Assembly: GCA_016235775.1 (NCBI GenBank)
Contig: JACRIU010000052.1
Location: forward strand, 1-64,000
Source of the DNA: Hydrogenophilales bacterium
GTDB taxonomy: Bacteria > Pseudomonadota > Gammaproteobacteria > Burkholderiales > Thiobacteraceae
Direction of reading: 5' to 3'
Length of the DNA: 64,000 nucleotides
Positions 36,345-48,102 of this stretch are shown here, piece after piece; positions within the stretch are counted from its first letter, which is position 1; the number at the start of each line of letters is the position of its first letter. The translations under genes were made by a program, and so were the position numbers. Under the pieces are notes generated by a model. The model searched no databases. It was not told the origin of the DNA and saw nothing but the letters and a program-made list of their open reading frames with translations.

Positions 36345-37680
36345 TCTGCTCCTGTCTGTTTCTGATCGTCTCCATTCCCAACTGACGCCGGGCCGGCACG
36401 TCACCGTTGCCTTGAGCGGCGGCGTCGATTCGGTCGTGCTGCTACATCTGGTGCACCGCTTGCGGCGCGAGCGGGAATTTTCACTCTCCGCCATCCACGT
36501 CAACCATCAGATCAGCCCCCATGCAGCTGATTGGGCCGGCTTCTGCGCCGCGCTCTGCGCCAAACTGCACGTTCCCTTGGCGGTAAAAACCATCCGCGTG
36601 CCGCGCCGCTCTCAAGCCGGTCTGGAAGCCGCCGCGCGCTCGTTGCGCTATCGCGCCTTCGCCGAACTTGATACCGATTGCTTGCTGCTGGCGCATCATT
36701 TGGACGATCAGGCCGAGACGGTGTTGCTGAATTTGCTGCGCGGCGCGGGGGTGCGCGGTGCGGCGGCGATGCCAGAAGTGCGTGAGGGGGAAGGGGTGAG
36801 GGGTGAGGGGTGGGTAATTGTGCGGCCCTTGTTGGATGTGCCGCGCGCCGCTTTGGCCGCCTATGCGAAGAAGCATCATCTGGCGTGGATCGAGGACGAG
36901 AGTAATTTGGATGCGGCTTTTACGCGCAATTATTTGCGGCATGCGGTGCTGCCGGCGATCGAGCAGCGCTTTCCGGCATATCGTCAAACCCTGGCGCGCG
37001 CGGCGCGGCATTTCGCCGAGGCGGATTCGCTGCTCGATGAGCTGGCCGCGATCGATATGGCGAGTGCGGTGCGGGAGGGCAAATTGAAGCTGGCGCTGCT
37101 GCAAGAATATTCTCCGGCGCGCGCCAAGAATCTATTGCGCGCGTATTTTGCCGCGCAAGGCATGCCGGCGCTGGATGCGGAGCGTTTGCAGGAGTGGCTG
37201 CGCCAACTTATCCAAGCGCGCGGCGATAGCCGTGTGGAATTAGGCGTAGCGGGACTGGTGCTGCGGCATTATCGGGGCGAAGCTTGGGTCGAGCCTGCTA
37301 CGCCTGGTCCTGCTGCGGATTGGCAGATCACTTGGCGCGGGGAGCATGAGCTGGCGCTGCCTGAGTTGGGCGGCCGCTTGTTGATGATTCCGGTGCAAGG
37401 CGAGGGTTTGAGCGTGGCCAAACTGGGCGCAGCGCCCCTGACGCTGCGCCTGCGCCAAGGCGGCGAAAAGCTTAAACCCGATTGTGGCCGCCCGCGTAAA
37501 ACACTCAAGCATTTGTTGCAAGAGGCCGGCATCCCGCCCTGGCAACGCGAACGGCTGCCCTTGCTCTACTGCGGCGAAACCTTGGTGGCGGCGTCCGGCA
37601 TCGGCGTCGATTGCGCCTACCAGGCCGCGCCAGGGGAGCCCGGCTTGCGGCTCGCTTGGGTGCTTACTTATACTGAATGA
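36313..37680 (+). CDS. tilS: tRNA(Ile)-lysidine synthase
   Basis: [17 protein letters not shown]-loop, [21 protein letters not shown], downstream of accA. Confidence 0.95.
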   Translation: MASSKKPASSDLLLSVSDRLHSQLTPGRHVTVALSGGVDSVVLLHLVHRLRREREFSLSAIHVNHQISPHAADWAGFCAALCAKLHVPLAVKTIRVPRRSQAGLEAAARSLRYRAFAELDTDCLLLAHHLDDQAETVLLNLLRGAGVRGAAAMPEVREGEGVRGEGWVIVRPLLDVPRAALAAYAKKHHLAWIEDESNLDAAFTRNYLRHAVLPAIEQRFPAYRQTLARAARHFAEADSLLDELAAIDMASAVREGKLKLALLQEYSPARAKNLLRAYFAAQGMPALDAERLQEWLRQLIQARGDSRVELGVAGLVLRHYRGEAWVEPATPGPAADWQITWRGEHELALPELGGRLLMIPVQGEGLSVAKLGAAPLTLRLRQGGEKLKPDCGRPRKTLKHLLQEAGIPPWQRERLPLLYCGETLVAASGIGVDCAYQAAPGEPGLRLAWVLTYTE

Positions 37681-37695
37681 ACCTAAAAACGGCTT

Positions 37696-37829
37696 TTGCC
37701 ACAGAGGTCACAGAGGCCACAGAGAATACATTCCGGTTTTACTGGCATTCCACCCACGCCCAAAGGGAAAATCAAGAACCATGAGCCTGCCGTGTTTTTC
37801 TCTGTGTGCTCTGTGACTTCTGTGGCAAA
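37696..37829. repeat. CACAGAG inverted repeat, copy 1
   Basis: TTGCCACAGAGGTCACAGAGGCCACAGAGAA ... TTCTCTGTGTGCTCTGTGACTTCTGTGGCAAA. Confidence 0.75.
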
Positions 37830-37875
37830 TCTCTTTTTAAAGAATGAATTACATCACCCTACGTAGGAGCCAGAC

Positions 37876-38892
37876 ATGAATCGCTTCCGTTTTATCCTTG
37901 CTGCTTGGGTATTCGCGTTTTCCCCGCTCACTTTTGCCGCGGATCAAATCATCATCAAATTCAGCCATGTCGTCGCGCCCAGCACGCCCAAGGGCAAGGC
38001 GGCGCTGAAGTTCAAGGAGCTGGCCGAGTCGCGCACCAAGGGTCAAGTCAAAGTCGAGGTCTATCCCAATAGCCAACTCTACAAGGATCGCGAGGAGTTG
38101 GAAGCGCTCCAGCTCGGCGCGGTGCAGATGCTGGCGCCGTCGCTGTCGAAATTCGGCACCTTGGGCATCCGCGATTTTGAAGTATTCGATTTACCGTATA
38201 TTTTTCCGAACAAGGATAGCTTGTATCGGGTGATGGACGGCGACATCGGCAAGAAGCTGCTCACCAAGCTCGAAGCCAAAGACATCATCGGCCTGGCCTA
38301 CTGGGACAATGGCTTCAAGCAGATGAGCGCGAACAAACCGCTGCGCACGGTGGAAGACTTCAAGGGCCTCAAATTGCGCATCCAATCCTCCAAAGTGTTG
38401 GAGGCGCAAATGAAGGCGCTCGGCGCTAATCCGCAGGTGATGGCTTTCTCCGAGGTGTATACCGGTTTGCAGCAAGGCGTGGTGGATGGCACCGAGAACC
38501 CGGTGTCGAACCTCTATACGCAAAAAATGCACGAGGTGCAGAAGCATCTGACGCTGTCCGATCACGGTTATCTCGGTTATGCGGTGATCGTGAACAAGAA
38601 ATTTTGGGAAGGCCTGCCCAAGGACCTGCGCGCGACGCTGGAGCAGGCGATGCAGGAGACCACCGAGTACGAGCGCGTCATCGCGCAGCAGGAAAATGAT
38701 GACGCGCTGGCCAAGGTGAAAGCGGCGGGCACGACCGAGATTTATGTGCTGCAACTCAAAGACCGCCTGCTTTGGCACAAGGCGCTGCTGCCGGTGCACA
38801 AGGAATTCGAGAGCATCATCGGCAAAGAGTTGATTTATGCGATCTACAACGCCGCAGCCCAGATAGAGAAAGACAAAGCGGCGAAGAAATAA
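37876..38892 (+). CDS. dctP: TRAP transporter substrate-binding protein
   Basis: Signal peptide; IIKFSHVVAPSTPKGKAALKFKELAE; GVVDGTENPVSNLYTQKMHEVQKHL. Confidence 0.94.
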   Translation: MNRFRFILAAWVFAFSPLTFAADQIIIKFSHVVAPSTPKGKAALKFKELAESRTKGQVKVEVYPNSQLYKDREELEALQLGAVQMLAPSLSKFGTLGIRDFEVFDLPYIFPNKDSLYRVMDGDIGKKLLTKLEAKDIIGLAYWDNGFKQMSANKPLRTVEDFKGLKLRIQSSKVLEAQMKALGANPQVMAFSEVYTGLQQGVVDGTENPVSNLYTQKMHEVQKHLTLSDHGYLGYAVIVNKKFWEGLPKDLRATLEQAMQETTEYERVIAQQENDDALAKVKAAGTTEIYVLQLKDRLLWHKALLPVHKEFESIIGKELIYAIYNAAAQIEKDKAAKK

Positions 38893-38899
38893 AGCCGCA

Positions 38900-39436
38900 A
38901 TGTTCAACCGTGCGCTGGATCATATCGAGGAATGGCTGATCGCTAGCTTCATGGCGGTGGCCACCCTCATCATCTTTCTGGCGGTGCTGCACCGCTACGC
39001 TTTAGGCATCCCCTGGCTTTGGGAATATGCGCGCCAGTTGAATTTCAACTGGGCGCAAGAGCTGTGCATCTATCTCTTCATCTGGATGGCGAAATTCGGC
39101 GCCGCGTATGGCGTGCGCAGCGGCATTCATGTCGGGGTGGATGTGCTGGTGCGCAAGCTTTCCGCCGACAATCAAAGCTTCTTCATCCAGTTGGGCCTCG
39201 GTCTCGGCGCCTTCTTTACCTTCATTGTCGCGGCGCTGGGCATCCGGTTCGTGCTCTTCGTGCACGCCATGGGCCAGATTTCGCCCGATCTGCGGCTGCC
39301 GATGTGGATCGTCTATCTCGCGGTGCCGCTCGGCTCCTCCCTCATGTGTTACCGCTTTCTGCAAGTGCTGGCGGCCTATCGCCGCAGCGGCCAATTGCCG
39401 GCGCATCACTATGACGTGGCGGGGGCGGCCGAATGA
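38900..39436 (+). CDS. dctQ: TRAP transporter small permease
   Basis: Four-TM protein between dctP and dctM, WAQELCIYLFIWMAKFGAAYGVR. Confidence 0.92.
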   Translation: MFNRALDHIEEWLIASFMAVATLIIFLAVLHRYALGIPWLWEYARQLNFNWAQELCIYLFIWMAKFGAAYGVRSGIHVGVDVLVRKLSADNQSFFIQLGLGLGAFFTFIVAALGIRFVLFVHAMGQISPDLRLPMWIVYLAVPLGSSLMCYRFLQVLAAYRRSGQLPAHHYDVAGAAE

Positions 39437-40731
39437 GCGGCGTGATCATTTTCTCCGTGCTGTTCCTGCTGCTGCTCACCGGCACGCCGATTTCGATCGC
39501 GCTCGGCATGACGGTGCTGGTGTTTCTCGCCTTCGTCTCCACCTTGTCCATCGACACCATTTCGATCGTCTCGCAGAAGCTGTTCACCGGGCTCGACAAT
39601 TTCTCGATCATGGCGATCCCTTTTTTCGTGTTGTCCGGCACTTTCCTCGCGACCGGCGGCGTGGCGCGGCGCATCATCCATTTCGCGACCACGCTGGTCG
39701 GCTGGATGCACGGCGGGCTGGCGATGGCGGCGGTGCTGTCGTGCGCCTTTTTCGCGGCGATATCCGGCTCCAGCCCGGCCACCGTGGTGGCCATCGGTTC
39801 CATCATGCTGCCGGCGATGCTGCAAGGGGGTTACACCAAGAAATTTTCGGTGGGCGTGATCGCCACCTCGGGCGGCATGGGCATCCTGATCCCGCCCTCG
39901 ATCGTGATGGTGATCTACGGCGTCTCTACCTCGGAGAGCATCGGCCGGCTCTTCATCGCCGGCATCGTGCCCGGCATCCTCATGGCCTTGGCCTTGCTCG
40001 TAGTAACCTACGTTGTCGCACGTATGAAAAAATTTCCCACGCTGCCGCGCGCCAGCCTGGGCGAAATGTGGGCCGCTTTTCGCGCTTCGGCCTGGGGTTT
40101 GTTTCTGGTGGTGATCGTGATCGGCGGCATCTACGGCGGCCTGTTCACGCCCACCGAGGCGGCGGCGGTGAGCGTGGTGTATGCGTTCTTCGTCGCGGTG
40201 TATGTGTACAAGGAATTGCCGCTGAAAGCCGTGCCGAAAGTGCTGCTGCAAGCGGGGAACATGAGCGCGATGCTGCTCTACATCATCACCAACGCCATTT
40301 TGTTTTCGTTCTTGCTCACTACCGAAAATATTCCGCAGCAACTCGCGCAGTGGATCATCGAGCTCGGCTTGTCGCCGTGGATGTTCCTGCTGTTCGTCAA
40401 CGTGCTGCTGTTTTTCGCCGGCGATTTCATGGAGCCGTCGTCCATTATTCTCATCCTCGCGCCGCTGTTTCTGCCGGTGGCGGTGAGCCTCGGCATCGAC
40501 CCGATCCATCTCGGCATCATCATGGTCATCAACATGGAACTCGGCATGATCACCCCGCCGGTGGGGCTGAATCTGTATGTGGCGAGCGGCTTGGCGAAGA
40601 TGGGCTTGACCGATGTGACCAAAGCCGCCGCACCCTGGATTTTGGTGGTGACGGCGGTGTTGCTGCTGGTGACTTACGTGCCGCAGATTGCGCTGTGGCT
40701 GCCGAATTTGTTGTACGGGGTGAGCAAGTAA
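39433..40731 (+). CDS. dctM: TRAP transporter large permease
   Basis: FFAAISGSSPATVVAIGSIMLPAM, TSGGMGILIPPSIVMVIYG, GMITPPVGLNLYV. Confidence 0.95.
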   Translation: MSGVIIFSVLFLLLLTGTPISIALGMTVLVFLAFVSTLSIDTISIVSQKLFTGLDNFSIMAIPFFVLSGTFLATGGVARRIIHFATTLVGWMHGGLAMAAVLSCAFFAAISGSSPATVVAIGSIMLPAMLQGGYTKKFSVGVIATSGGMGILIPPSIVMVIYGVSTSESIGRLFIAGIVPGILMALALLVVTYVVARMKKFPTLPRASLGEMWAAFRASAWGLFLVVIVIGGIYGGLFTPTEAAAVSVVYAFFVAVYVYKELPLKAVPKVLLQAGNMSAMLLYIITNAILFSFLLTTENIPQQLAQWIIELGLSPWMFLLFVNVLLFFAGDFMEPSSIILILAPLFLPVAVSLGIDPIHLGIIMVINMELGMITPPVGLNLYVASGLAKMGLTDVTKAAAPWILVVTAVLLLVTYVPQIALWLPNLLYGVSK

Positions 40732-40765
40732 GCCGTAACGCTGTCCTTCAGTTTCCCTGCGTACC

Positions 40766-41446
40766 TCAACGCGCAATCAAGGTGGCGCTAAGCCCTTTTT
40801 CCTTCATCTTGGCCAAGGCGGCTTCGGCTTCGGCCTTGGTTTTGAAGGCAGGCAACTGCACCCGCGTTTCGGTTTGGGCTTCTATGCCGATTTGTTTGAG
40901 GCGCTCCACCAGTTGCAGCGCATTCTGCGGGTTGGAGAACACGCCGAATTGCACTACGTAACCACTCGGTGCGGGGGTGGGTTTGGCGGCGGGTGGTGCG
41001 GCTGGCGCGGGTTGTGCCGCGGGCGCTGGGCTCGGCGCAGGTTTGGCCGGCTCGGCCTTCACCAGAGGTTTTTGTGGCTCGGGACTGGCTTTCCTCGGGC
41101 CGGGGCCGGGCGGGGGAAGCGGTTTGGTGCTGACCGACGGCGGTGGCGGCGCTGCGGGGAGCGGTGTTGGTGCGGCTAGGGGCGCAGGCGCATCGGCGGG
41201 AGGCGGCTCGGGTAAGGGTTGAGCGGTTTGGGCCGGTTCCACCGCTTGGGGCTCGGGGCCGGTGACGATGGGCGGCGGAGGGGGCGGGAGGGCTTCTGCC
41301 GCGGGCTTGGTGACGACCTTGGCGGGTTTGTAGTAGCTGAGGTAGGTGAGGATGCCCACCGCTACCAGAACCAGTCCCACCGCAACAATCAGCCGCCGGA
41401 TGGCGCGCCGCTTGATTTCATTATTTTCCAGCACTGGTTCCGCCAT
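40766..41446 (-). CDS. SPOR-domain protein with Pro/Ala-rich linker
   Basis: Single N-terminal TM, long Pro/Ala linker, C-terminal GYVVQFGVFSNPQNALQLVERLKQIGIEA SPOR domain. Confidence 0.88.
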   Translation of the reverse strand: MAEPVLENNEIKRRAIRRLIVAVGLVLVAVGILTYLSYYKPAKVVTKPAAEALPPPPPPIVTGPEPQAVEPAQTAQPLPEPPPADAPAPLAAPTPLPAAPPPPSVSTKPLPPPGPGPRKASPEPQKPLVKAEPAKPAPSPAPAAQPAPAAPPAAKPTPAPSGYVVQFGVFSNPQNALQLVERLKQIGIEAQTETRVQLPAFKTKAEAEAALAKMKEKGLSATLIAR

Positions 41447-41666
41447 GCGCCGTTCCCCCTTTTAATTCGTTGGATTTTCCAAAGATAGTAGCATTTTCCC
41501 GTAGGCATCAACAGGGCGGAAAAGTGCACAGAGGCAAGCCGATTGTTACGTTCGGAAACAAGGGGCTGGGATGAAATCTTGGTTATCCGGTTTATTTCCG
41601 GGTGCTAACACGGTATGATTGTAACTTTATGTTTATTCTAAGTTTCTGAAAAAGGGAGAGTACGAA

Positions 41667-42095
41667 ATGGCTGTCGAAAGAACCTTGTCCATCATCAAAC
41701 CGGACGCCGTGGGCAAGAATGTCATCGGTAAGATTTATTCACGCTTCGAGAGCAACGGCCTGAAGGTGATTGCCGCCAAAATGAAGTGGTTGTCCAAGAA
41801 CGAAGCCGATGGCTTTTATGCGGTGCACAAGGCGCGCCCCTTCTTCAATGATCTGGTCGCTTTCATGATTTCCGGCCCGGTGATGATCCAGGCGCTGGAA
41901 GGCGAGAATGCGATTGCGAAGAACCGCGAGCTGATGGGCGCCACCGACCCGAAGAAAGCCGAAGCCGGAACCATCCGCGCCGACTTCGCTCAGAGCATTG
42001 ACGCCAACGCGGTGCACGGCTCCGATGGCCCGGATACGGCGCGCGTCGAAATCGCCTACTTCTTCCCCGAGATGGAAGTTTATTCCGGAAGATAA
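41667..42095 (+). CDS. ndk: Nucleoside diphosphate kinase
   Basis: [30 protein letters not shown] active site. Confidence 0.98.
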   Translation: MAVERTLSIIKPDAVGKNVIGKIYSRFESNGLKVIAAKMKWLSKNEADGFYAVHKARPFFNDLVAFMISGPVMIQALEGENAIAKNRELMGATDPKKAEAGTIRADFAQSIDANAVHGSDGPDTARVEIAYFFPEMEVYSGR

Positions 42096-43174
42096 TGACC
42101 AATCTGCTCGATTTCGATCTCGAAGGCTTGACCCGCTATTTCGCTGAAATGGGGGAGAAGCCATTTCGCGCCAAGCAAGTGATGCGCTGGATGCATCAGA
42201 TGGGCGCGGACGACTTCGGGCAGATGAGCGATCTGGCGAAATCGTTGCGGGAAAAGCTGGTGTTGTCGGCGGAGATCCAGCCGCCGCGCATCCTGTCCGA
42301 GCATCGCTCGGAAGACGGCACGGTGAAGTGGCTGATCGACACCGGCACCGGCAATGCGGTGGAGACGGTGTTCATCCCCGAGAGCGATCGCGGCACCTTG
42401 TGCGTGTCTTCGCAAGTCGGCTGCGCGCTGGCGTGTACTTTTTGTTCCACGGGCTACCAGGGTTTCAATCGTAATTTGTCGGCTTCGGAAATTATTGGTC
42501 AAGTCTGGCTGGCGAATAAAGCCTTGGGGAAAGACCCGAAGGGTGAACGCATCATCTCCAACGTGGTGATGATGGGCATGGGTGAGCCGCTCACGAATTT
42601 CGACAACGTGCTCACCGCGCTGCACATCATGCTCGACGATCACGCCTACGGCTTGTCGCGGCGGCGGGTGACGGTGAGCACCTCGGGTGTGGTGCCGGCC
42701 ATGGATCGGCTGGGCGAGGCGTGCCCGGTGGCGCTGGCGGTTTCACTGCACGCGCCGAATGACCGGCTGCGCGATGTGCTGGTGCCGATCAACCGGAAAT
42801 ACCCGCTGCGTGAATTGATGGCGGCTTGCCAACGATATTTGAAGGTTGCACCGCGCGATTTCATCACCTTCGAATATGTGATGCTGGATGGCGTGAATGA
42901 CAGTGCAGCGCATGCCAAGGAATTGATCGCGCTCACGCGCGATGTGCCGTGCAAGTTCAACCTGATTCCGTTCAACCCCTTCCCGCAAGCCGGCTATGCG
43001 CGTTCCAAGCCCGATGCCATGCGGCGTTTCCGCGAAATTTTGCAGGAAGCGGGGCAGGTGGTCACCACACGCAAAACGCGCGGCGACGATATCGACGCCG
43101 CCTGCGGCCAGCTCGCGGGCAAAGTGCAAGACAAAACCAAGCGCACGCAGCGCAAAGAGGAAGTCACCCTATGA
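42095..43174 (+). CDS. rlmN: 23S rRNA (adenine-2503-C2)-methyltransferase
   Basis: Radical [30 protein letters not shown]. Confidence 0.97.
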   Translation: MTNLLDFDLEGLTRYFAEMGEKPFRAKQVMRWMHQMGADDFGQMSDLAKSLREKLVLSAEIQPPRILSEHRSEDGTVKWLIDTGTGNAVETVFIPESDRGTLCVSSQVGCALACTFCSTGYQGFNRNLSASEIIGQVWLANKALGKDPKGERIISNVVMMGMGEPLTNFDNVLTALHIMLDDHAYGLSRRRVTVSTSGVVPAMDRLGEACPVALAVSLHAPNDRLRDVLVPINRKYPLRELMAACQRYLKVAPRDFITFEYVMLDGVNDSAAHAKELIALTRDVPCKFNLIPFNPFPQAGYARSKPDAMRRFREILQEAGQVVTTRKTRGDDIDAACGQLAGKVQDKTKRTQRKEEVTL

Positions 43175-43956
43175 TGCGCATCGCACTCCTCGTTGTGGGA
43201 ATGTGTTTCACATTCAATGTTTTTGCGGCGCAAACGGTGCCGGGGCTGCCGCCGGGCTATGTGCCCTCCACCGAAGAGGAGCAAATTAGCTTTGAAAGGG
43301 CGAGGGTGCACACTGATTTGGGTGCGCAGTACTATGCCGCCGGGAATATCGGCGTGGCGCTGGATGAATTCAGTATCGCGGCTGCCATTGAACGCCGCTA
43401 TGTTCCCGCGCATTACATGTTGGGCTTGGTGTATATGGAGCTTAAAGATGATGCGCTGGCCGAGGAGCATTTCAAGCGCGCGCTCGATCTCGACAGCAAC
43501 AACTCCGAAGCGCGCAACAACTACGGCTGGTTTCTTTGCCAGCGCGGCAAGGTTGAAGAGTCGATCAAACAGTTCATGGCGGCGTTGAAAAACCCCTTGT
43601 ATGAAACGCCTGACAAGCCTTATGTCAATGCCGGCATCTGTACCCTCAAACTGAAGGACGACAAAGGCGCGGAAGAGTATTTTCTCAAAGCGCTCAAGTT
43701 GCGCCCAAACCAGCCCCAGGCGCTGTTAGCCCTGGCGGATATTTACTTCCGTGCGAACGATTTGCCGAATGCGCGTGCGCAAATGATCGCCTTCATGAAA
43801 GCACACAATCCGACACCGGACGCGCTGTGGCTGGGCGTGCGCATCGAGCGCAAGCTTGGGGACAGGGCGTCTGAATCCAGTTACGCGCAAATGCTGCGGC
43901 AACGCTTCCCCGCTTCCAAGGAAAATCAGGCGTTGTCAGCCGGCCGCTACGAATGA
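43171..43956 (+). CDS. pilW: Type IV pilus biogenesis/stability protein PilW (TPR)
   Basis: TPR repeats ([42 protein letters not shown]) between rlmN and rodZ. Confidence 0.88.
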   Translation: MMRIALLVVGMCFTFNVFAAQTVPGLPPGYVPSTEEEQISFERARVHTDLGAQYYAAGNIGVALDEFSIAAAIERRYVPAHYMLGLVYMELKDDALAEEHFKRALDLDSNNSEARNNYGWFLCQRGKVEESIKQFMAALKNPLYETPDKPYVNAGICTLKLKDDKGAEEYFLKALKLRPNQPQALLALADIYFRANDLPNARAQMIAFMKAHNPTPDALWLGVRIERKLGDRASESSYAQMLRQRFPASKENQALSAGRYE

Positions 43957-44867
43957 ACGAAGAAGCCCAACCCTTGCCGGATACGCTGCCGGAGGTAGCC
44001 CCGCTTGCAGCGGAAGCCGCGGAAGCCACCGCTGCATCCGCGCTTTTGCCCACCCTGGGCGAGTTGATGATTGCCGCGCGCGAGCGTTGGAACTTGAGCG
44101 CGGGTGATGTGGCGCGCCAGTTGCGTTTGGGCTTGCGCCAAGTCGAAGCGCTTGAGGCAAATCGCTTTGACACCTTGCCCGGCAATACCTTCGTGCGCGG
44201 CTTTATTCGCAATTACGCCAAAGTGGTGCAAATCGATCCGGCGACATTCCTCGAAGCCTATGAACGCAGCCGACCGCAAATTCAGCCCCCTGAAATTGTG
44301 GCGCAGACGGAACAAATCGATTTTACCAAGAAGCCAATTCCGAAATGGGTGTGGTACATCGGTGGCGCGGCAGCGGCGGCGGTGCTGTTGCCTTTGGCGA
44401 TCTATTTGGCGTTGCAAGATGATGAGGCGCCCGCCAACGCCGCGCCGCAAGCCGTTGCGCCCAAGGCTGCGGTCGCGCAGCCCGGGCAAGCCCACGAAAC
44501 CCCCTTAACCTTGCCGCCGCCACAAGCGGTGTCACTCGGCGAAGCGCCCGCGCCGGCGGAAGCAAAGCCGCAAGGTGCGCTCATTCCCCCAGCGGCTTTG
44601 CCCGGTGCGGCGGGCTTGGCGAAGGCGGCCGGCCCCGTATTGAAACTGAAATTCGAGGGGGATGCCTGGGTCGAGATTCGGGATAAATCCGGCAAGAAGA
44701 TTTTCTCCGAGTTGAGCCGCGCCGGCAGCGAGAAGACGGTACAGGGTGAGCCGCCGCTGTCCCTGGTGGTGGGTGATGCCGCGAAGGTGAGGATTACCTA
44801 TAATGGCAAGCCCGTGGATCTCACGCCTCACGTGAAGAAAACCGTCGCGCGCCTGACTTTGGAGTAA
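43953..44867 (+). CDS. rodZ: Cytoskeleton protein RodZ-like (HTH + TM + DUF4115)
   Basis: N-terminal [33 protein letters not shown]-terminal [26 protein letters not shown]. Confidence 0.9.
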   Translation: MNEEAQPLPDTLPEVAPLAAEAAEATAASALLPTLGELMIAARERWNLSAGDVARQLRLGLRQVEALEANRFDTLPGNTFVRGFIRNYAKVVQIDPATFLEAYERSRPQIQPPEIVAQTEQIDFTKKPIPKWVWYIGGAAAAAVLLPLAIYLALQDDEAPANAAPQAVAPKAAVAQPGQAHETPLTLPPPQAVSLGEAPAPAEAKPQGALIPPAALPGAAGLAKAAGPVLKLKFEGDAWVEIRDKSGKKIFSELSRAGSEKTVQGEPPLSLVVGDAAKVRITYNGKPVDLTPHVKKTVARLTLE

Positions 44868-44869
44868 GC

Positions 44870-45994
44870 ATGTTTCACGTCACTATCCCCCGCCGCAAAA
44901 GCCGCCAGATCATGGTCGGCACGGTTGCCATCGGCGGCGATGCGCCGATCTCGGTGCAAACCATGACCAATACCGAGACCACCGACGTGGACGCCACCGT
45001 GGCGCAAATCGAGCGCGCCGCCAAGGCCGGCGCCGATATCGTGCGCGTGTCGATCCCGAGCATGGAAGCGGCGGAAGCATTCGGTGAAATCAGGAAGCGC
45101 TCGCCGGTGCCCTTGATCACGGATATTCATTTCGATTACAAGATCGCGCTGCGCGTGGCCGAGTTGGGCGCGGATTGCCTGCGCATCAACCCCGGCAATA
45201 TCGGGCGCGAAGACCGCGTGCAAGCCGTGGTGCAATCGGCCAAGGATCACGGCATCCCGATCCGCATCGGCGTCAACGCCGGCTCGCTGGAAAAGGATTT
45301 GCAGAAGAAATACGGCGAGCCCACGCCCGAGGCGCTGGTGGAATCCGCGCTGCGGCATGTGGAAATTCTTGACCGGCTCAACTTTCCCGATTTCAAAGTG
45401 AGCGTGAAGGCATCCGAAGTGTTCATGGCGGTCGAGGCGTATCGCTTGCTGGCGCGGAAAATCGAGCAGCCGCTGCATCTGGGGATCACCGAAGCCGGCG
45501 GCTTTCGCTCCGGTGCGGTCAAGTCCTCGATCGGCCTCGGCATGCTGTTGGCGCAAGGCATCGGCGACACCATTCGCATTTCGCTCGCCGCCGATCCGGT
45601 GGAAGAAGTCCGCGTCGGCTTCGATATTTTAAAAAGCCTGCACTTGCGCAATAAAGGCGTGAATATCATTGCCTGCCCATCGTGCTCGCGTCAGGAATTC
45701 GATGTAATCAAGACCGTCAACCTGTTGGAAGAACGGCTCGATGACATCATGGAGCATCTGGATTTAGCGGTGATCGGTTGCGTCGTCAACGGCCCGGGCG
45801 AGGCGCGCGAGGCAGATATTGGCCTTGCCGGCGGTCAGCCCAGTTTGCTGTATGTCGGCGGCAAGCCGAGCCACAAAGTGACCGAAGCCGGGATGGTGGA
45901 TGAGTTGGAGCGCCAAGTGCGCGCCAAAGTCGCGGCGATGAAAGAAAATGCCGCCACGACCGGCAAAACCATTCCCATCAAGGCAGTCGGTTAA
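44870..45994 (+). CDS. ispG: 4-hydroxy-3-methylbut-2-enyl-diphosphate synthase
   Basis: [51 protein letters not shown]. Confidence 0.97.
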   Translation: MFHVTIPRRKSRQIMVGTVAIGGDAPISVQTMTNTETTDVDATVAQIERAAKAGADIVRVSIPSMEAAEAFGEIRKRSPVPLITDIHFDYKIALRVAELGADCLRINPGNIGREDRVQAVVQSAKDHGIPIRIGVNAGSLEKDLQKKYGEPTPEALVESALRHVEILDRLNFPDFKVSVKASEVFMAVEAYRLLARKIEQPLHLGITEAGGFRSGAVKSSIGLGMLLAQGIGDTIRISLAADPVEEVRVGFDILKSLHLRNKGVNIIACPSCSRQEFDVIKTVNLLEERLDDIMEHLDLAVIGCVVNGPGEAREADIGLAGGQPSLLYVGGKPSHKVTEAGMVDELERQVRAKVAAMKENAATTGKTIPIKAVG

Positions 45995-46054
45995 ACCTTT
46001 CCAATAACAACCCAAACCCTATTTAAGGCACGGTCTGCGCCGTGCACCGCATTC

Positions 46055-47314
46055 ATGAGCAAGCCCCTACAAGCAATCCGCGGGATGAACGACATCCTGC
46101 CGGCCGCCGCCCCGCTATGGCAGCATTTCGAGCAAATCGTGCGCGACTGGCTGGCTGGCTATGGCTATCGCGAAATTCGCATGCCGATCGTGGAGCAGAC
46201 CGGCCTGTTTAGCCGCGCGATCGGCGCCGTGACCGATATCGTCGAGAAGGAGATGTACACCTTCACCGACCATCTCAACGGCGAGAGTCTCACGCTGCGT
46301 CCGGAAGGCACCGCCTCTTGTGTGCGCGCGGTGCTGGAGCATAATTTATTGTTCGGCAGTCCACAGCGCTTGTTCTACACCGGCCCGATGTTTCGCCACG
46401 AGCGGCCGCAGAAGGGGCGCTACCGGCAGTTTCATCAAGTCGGCATCGAGTCGCTGGGCTACGCCGGACCGGACATGGATGCCGAACATATTCTGATGAC
46501 CGCGCGCTTGTGGAAGCAGCTCGGGCTGAATGACATCGAGCTGCAGATCAACACGCTCGGCACGAGCGAAGATCGTGCGCGGCATCGGGCGCGTCTGATT
46601 CATTATTTGCAGGCGCATCAAGATCAGTTGGATGATGACGCCAAGCGCCGCTTGCACACTAATCCGCTGCGCATCCTCGACAGCAAAAATCCGGCGCTGC
46701 AAGCGATCATCGCAGCCGCGCCCAAGCTGTTGGATGATCTGGACGAGGTATCGCTCAAGCACTTCGAGGCGCTGCAAGCGCTATTGCGCGCAGCGGAGGT
46801 TTCGTTTTCGATCAATCCACGCCTGGTGCGCGGCTTGGATTATTACAACTTCACCGTGTTCGAGTGGGTGACGGATCAACTGGGCAGCCAGGGCACGGTC
46901 TGCGCCGGTGGCCGCTACGATGGCCTGGTGGAGCAACTGGGCGGCAAGCCGGCGGCAGCCTGCGGTTTTGCCATGGGGGTGGAGCGTTTGCTCGCCTTGA
47001 TGGAGGCGCAAGGCATTGCGCCGTCGCCGCCCGTGCTGGACGTCTATCTCGTGCATGTGGGCGAGCAGGCCGATGCGGTGGCGATGCAGGTAGCAGAGCA
47101 ATTGCGCGACGCGGGTTTAGGCGTCGTGCTGCATTGCGGCGGCGGCAGCTTCAAGTCGCAAATGAAAAAGGCCGATGCGAGCGCTGCGCGCTTTGCCGTC
47201 ATCCTCGGCGAGGATGAGGTGAAGGCGGGCGTCGTGAGCTTGAAGTCCTTGCGCGTCCAAGCCGAGCAGGTCTCGGTAACGGTGGAAGAAGTCGCGCCTT
47301 TGGTGCGCGGTTAA
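46055..47314 (+). CDS. hisS: Histidyl-tRNA synthetase
   Basis: [41 protein letters not shown]. Confidence 0.97.
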   Translation: MSKPLQAIRGMNDILPAAAPLWQHFEQIVRDWLAGYGYREIRMPIVEQTGLFSRAIGAVTDIVEKEMYTFTDHLNGESLTLRPEGTASCVRAVLEHNLLFGSPQRLFYTGPMFRHERPQKGRYRQFHQVGIESLGYAGPDMDAEHILMTARLWKQLGLNDIELQINTLGTSEDRARHRARLIHYLQAHQDQLDDDAKRRLHTNPLRILDSKNPALQAIIAAAPKLLDDLDEVSLKHFEALQALLRAAEVSFSINPRLVRGLDYYNFTVFEWVTDQLGSQGTVCAGGRYDGLVEQLGGKPAAACGFAMGVERLLALMEAQGIAPSPPVLDVYLVHVGEQADAVAMQVAEQLRDAGLGVVLHCGGGSFKSQMKKADASAARFAVILGEDEVKAGVVSLKSLRVQAEQVSVTVEEVAPLVRG

Positions 47315-47337
47315 ATAAATCAAAAACGGCAGTTCTT

Positions 47338-47426
47338 GCCACAGAGGTCACAGAGTACACAGAGAAAAGCGCGGCAAGACGGTGAAACCACTATATTTTC
47401 TCTGTGACCTCTGTGTTCTCTGTGGC
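47338..47426. repeat. CACAGAG inverted repeat, copy 2
   Basis: GCCACAGAGGTCACAGAGTACACAGAGAA ... TTCTCTGTGACCTCTGTGTTCTCTGTGGCG. Confidence 0.78.
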
Positions 47427-47466
47427 GATTCGATTTTTTTAGGTTAAATTTTGGTGGAGAATTAAG

Positions 47467-48102
47467 ATGGCATTGGATCTGGAAGAGCAGGAACAGGTAG
47501 ACGCACTGAAGGCTTGGTGGAAAGAACACGGCAATAAAGTCATCGTCGCGGTGACGGTGTTTGTGCTGGCCGTCGCCGGTTGGCGTGGCTGGGAGGCGTA
47601 TCAATCCAAGCAAACCGGCGAGGCCGCCGCGTTGTTTGATGTATTGCGCAAGGAGCTTGCGAGCAACGACCCTAAAAAGATTCGCGATGTCGCCGGCCAG
47701 TTGATCGACAAGTTCCCACGCACGGTCTATGCGACCGATGCGGCGATGATCGCGGCAAAGGTCAATTTTGAAGCGGGTGACGCCAAGAGCGCCAAAGCCC
47801 AATATCAATGGGTGATCGAGCACGCGAAACAGCCCCAGTCAAAAGACCTGGCGCACTTGCGCCTCGCCGTGGTGTTGTTGGACGAGAAAAACTATGCGGA
47901 CGCGCTGAAGCAATTGGAGGGCGCGCACGATGCCGCTTTCGCCCCCTTGTTCAACGACCTGAAGGGGGATGTGTACGCGCTGCAAGGCAAATCGAAAGAG
48001 GCGCGCGGCGCATACCAAGCCGCGCTTGAAAAGCTGCCCAAGGATAGCCCGTTCAAAAATTATGTGCAGATCAAGCTCGACGCCTTGGGAGAGCAGGGAT
48101 GA
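47467..48102 (+). CDS. YfgM-family tetratricopeptide/ancillary protein
   Basis: DLEEQEQVDALKAWWKEHGNKVIVAVTVFVLAVAGWRGWEAYQ; directly upstream of bamB. Confidence 0.9.
   Translation: MALDLEEQEQVDALKAWWKEHGNKVIVAVTVFVLAVAGWRGWEAYQSKQTGEAAALFDVLRKELASNDPKKIRDVAGQLIDKFPRTVYATDAAMIAAKVNFEAGDAKSAKAQYQWVIEHAKQPQSKDLAHLRLAVVLLDEKNYADALKQLEGAHDAAFAPLFNDLKGDVYALQGKSKEARGAYQAALEKLPKDSPFKNYVQIKLDALGEQG

Noticed and set aside
39108-40961. 617-aa plus-strand ORF overlapping dctQ/dctM, and the 455-aa antisense ORF 39409..40776
   Set aside because: Shadow frames of well-supported TRAP genes in high-GC DNA; composition (His/Arg/Gln-rich) is typical of out-of-frame translation.
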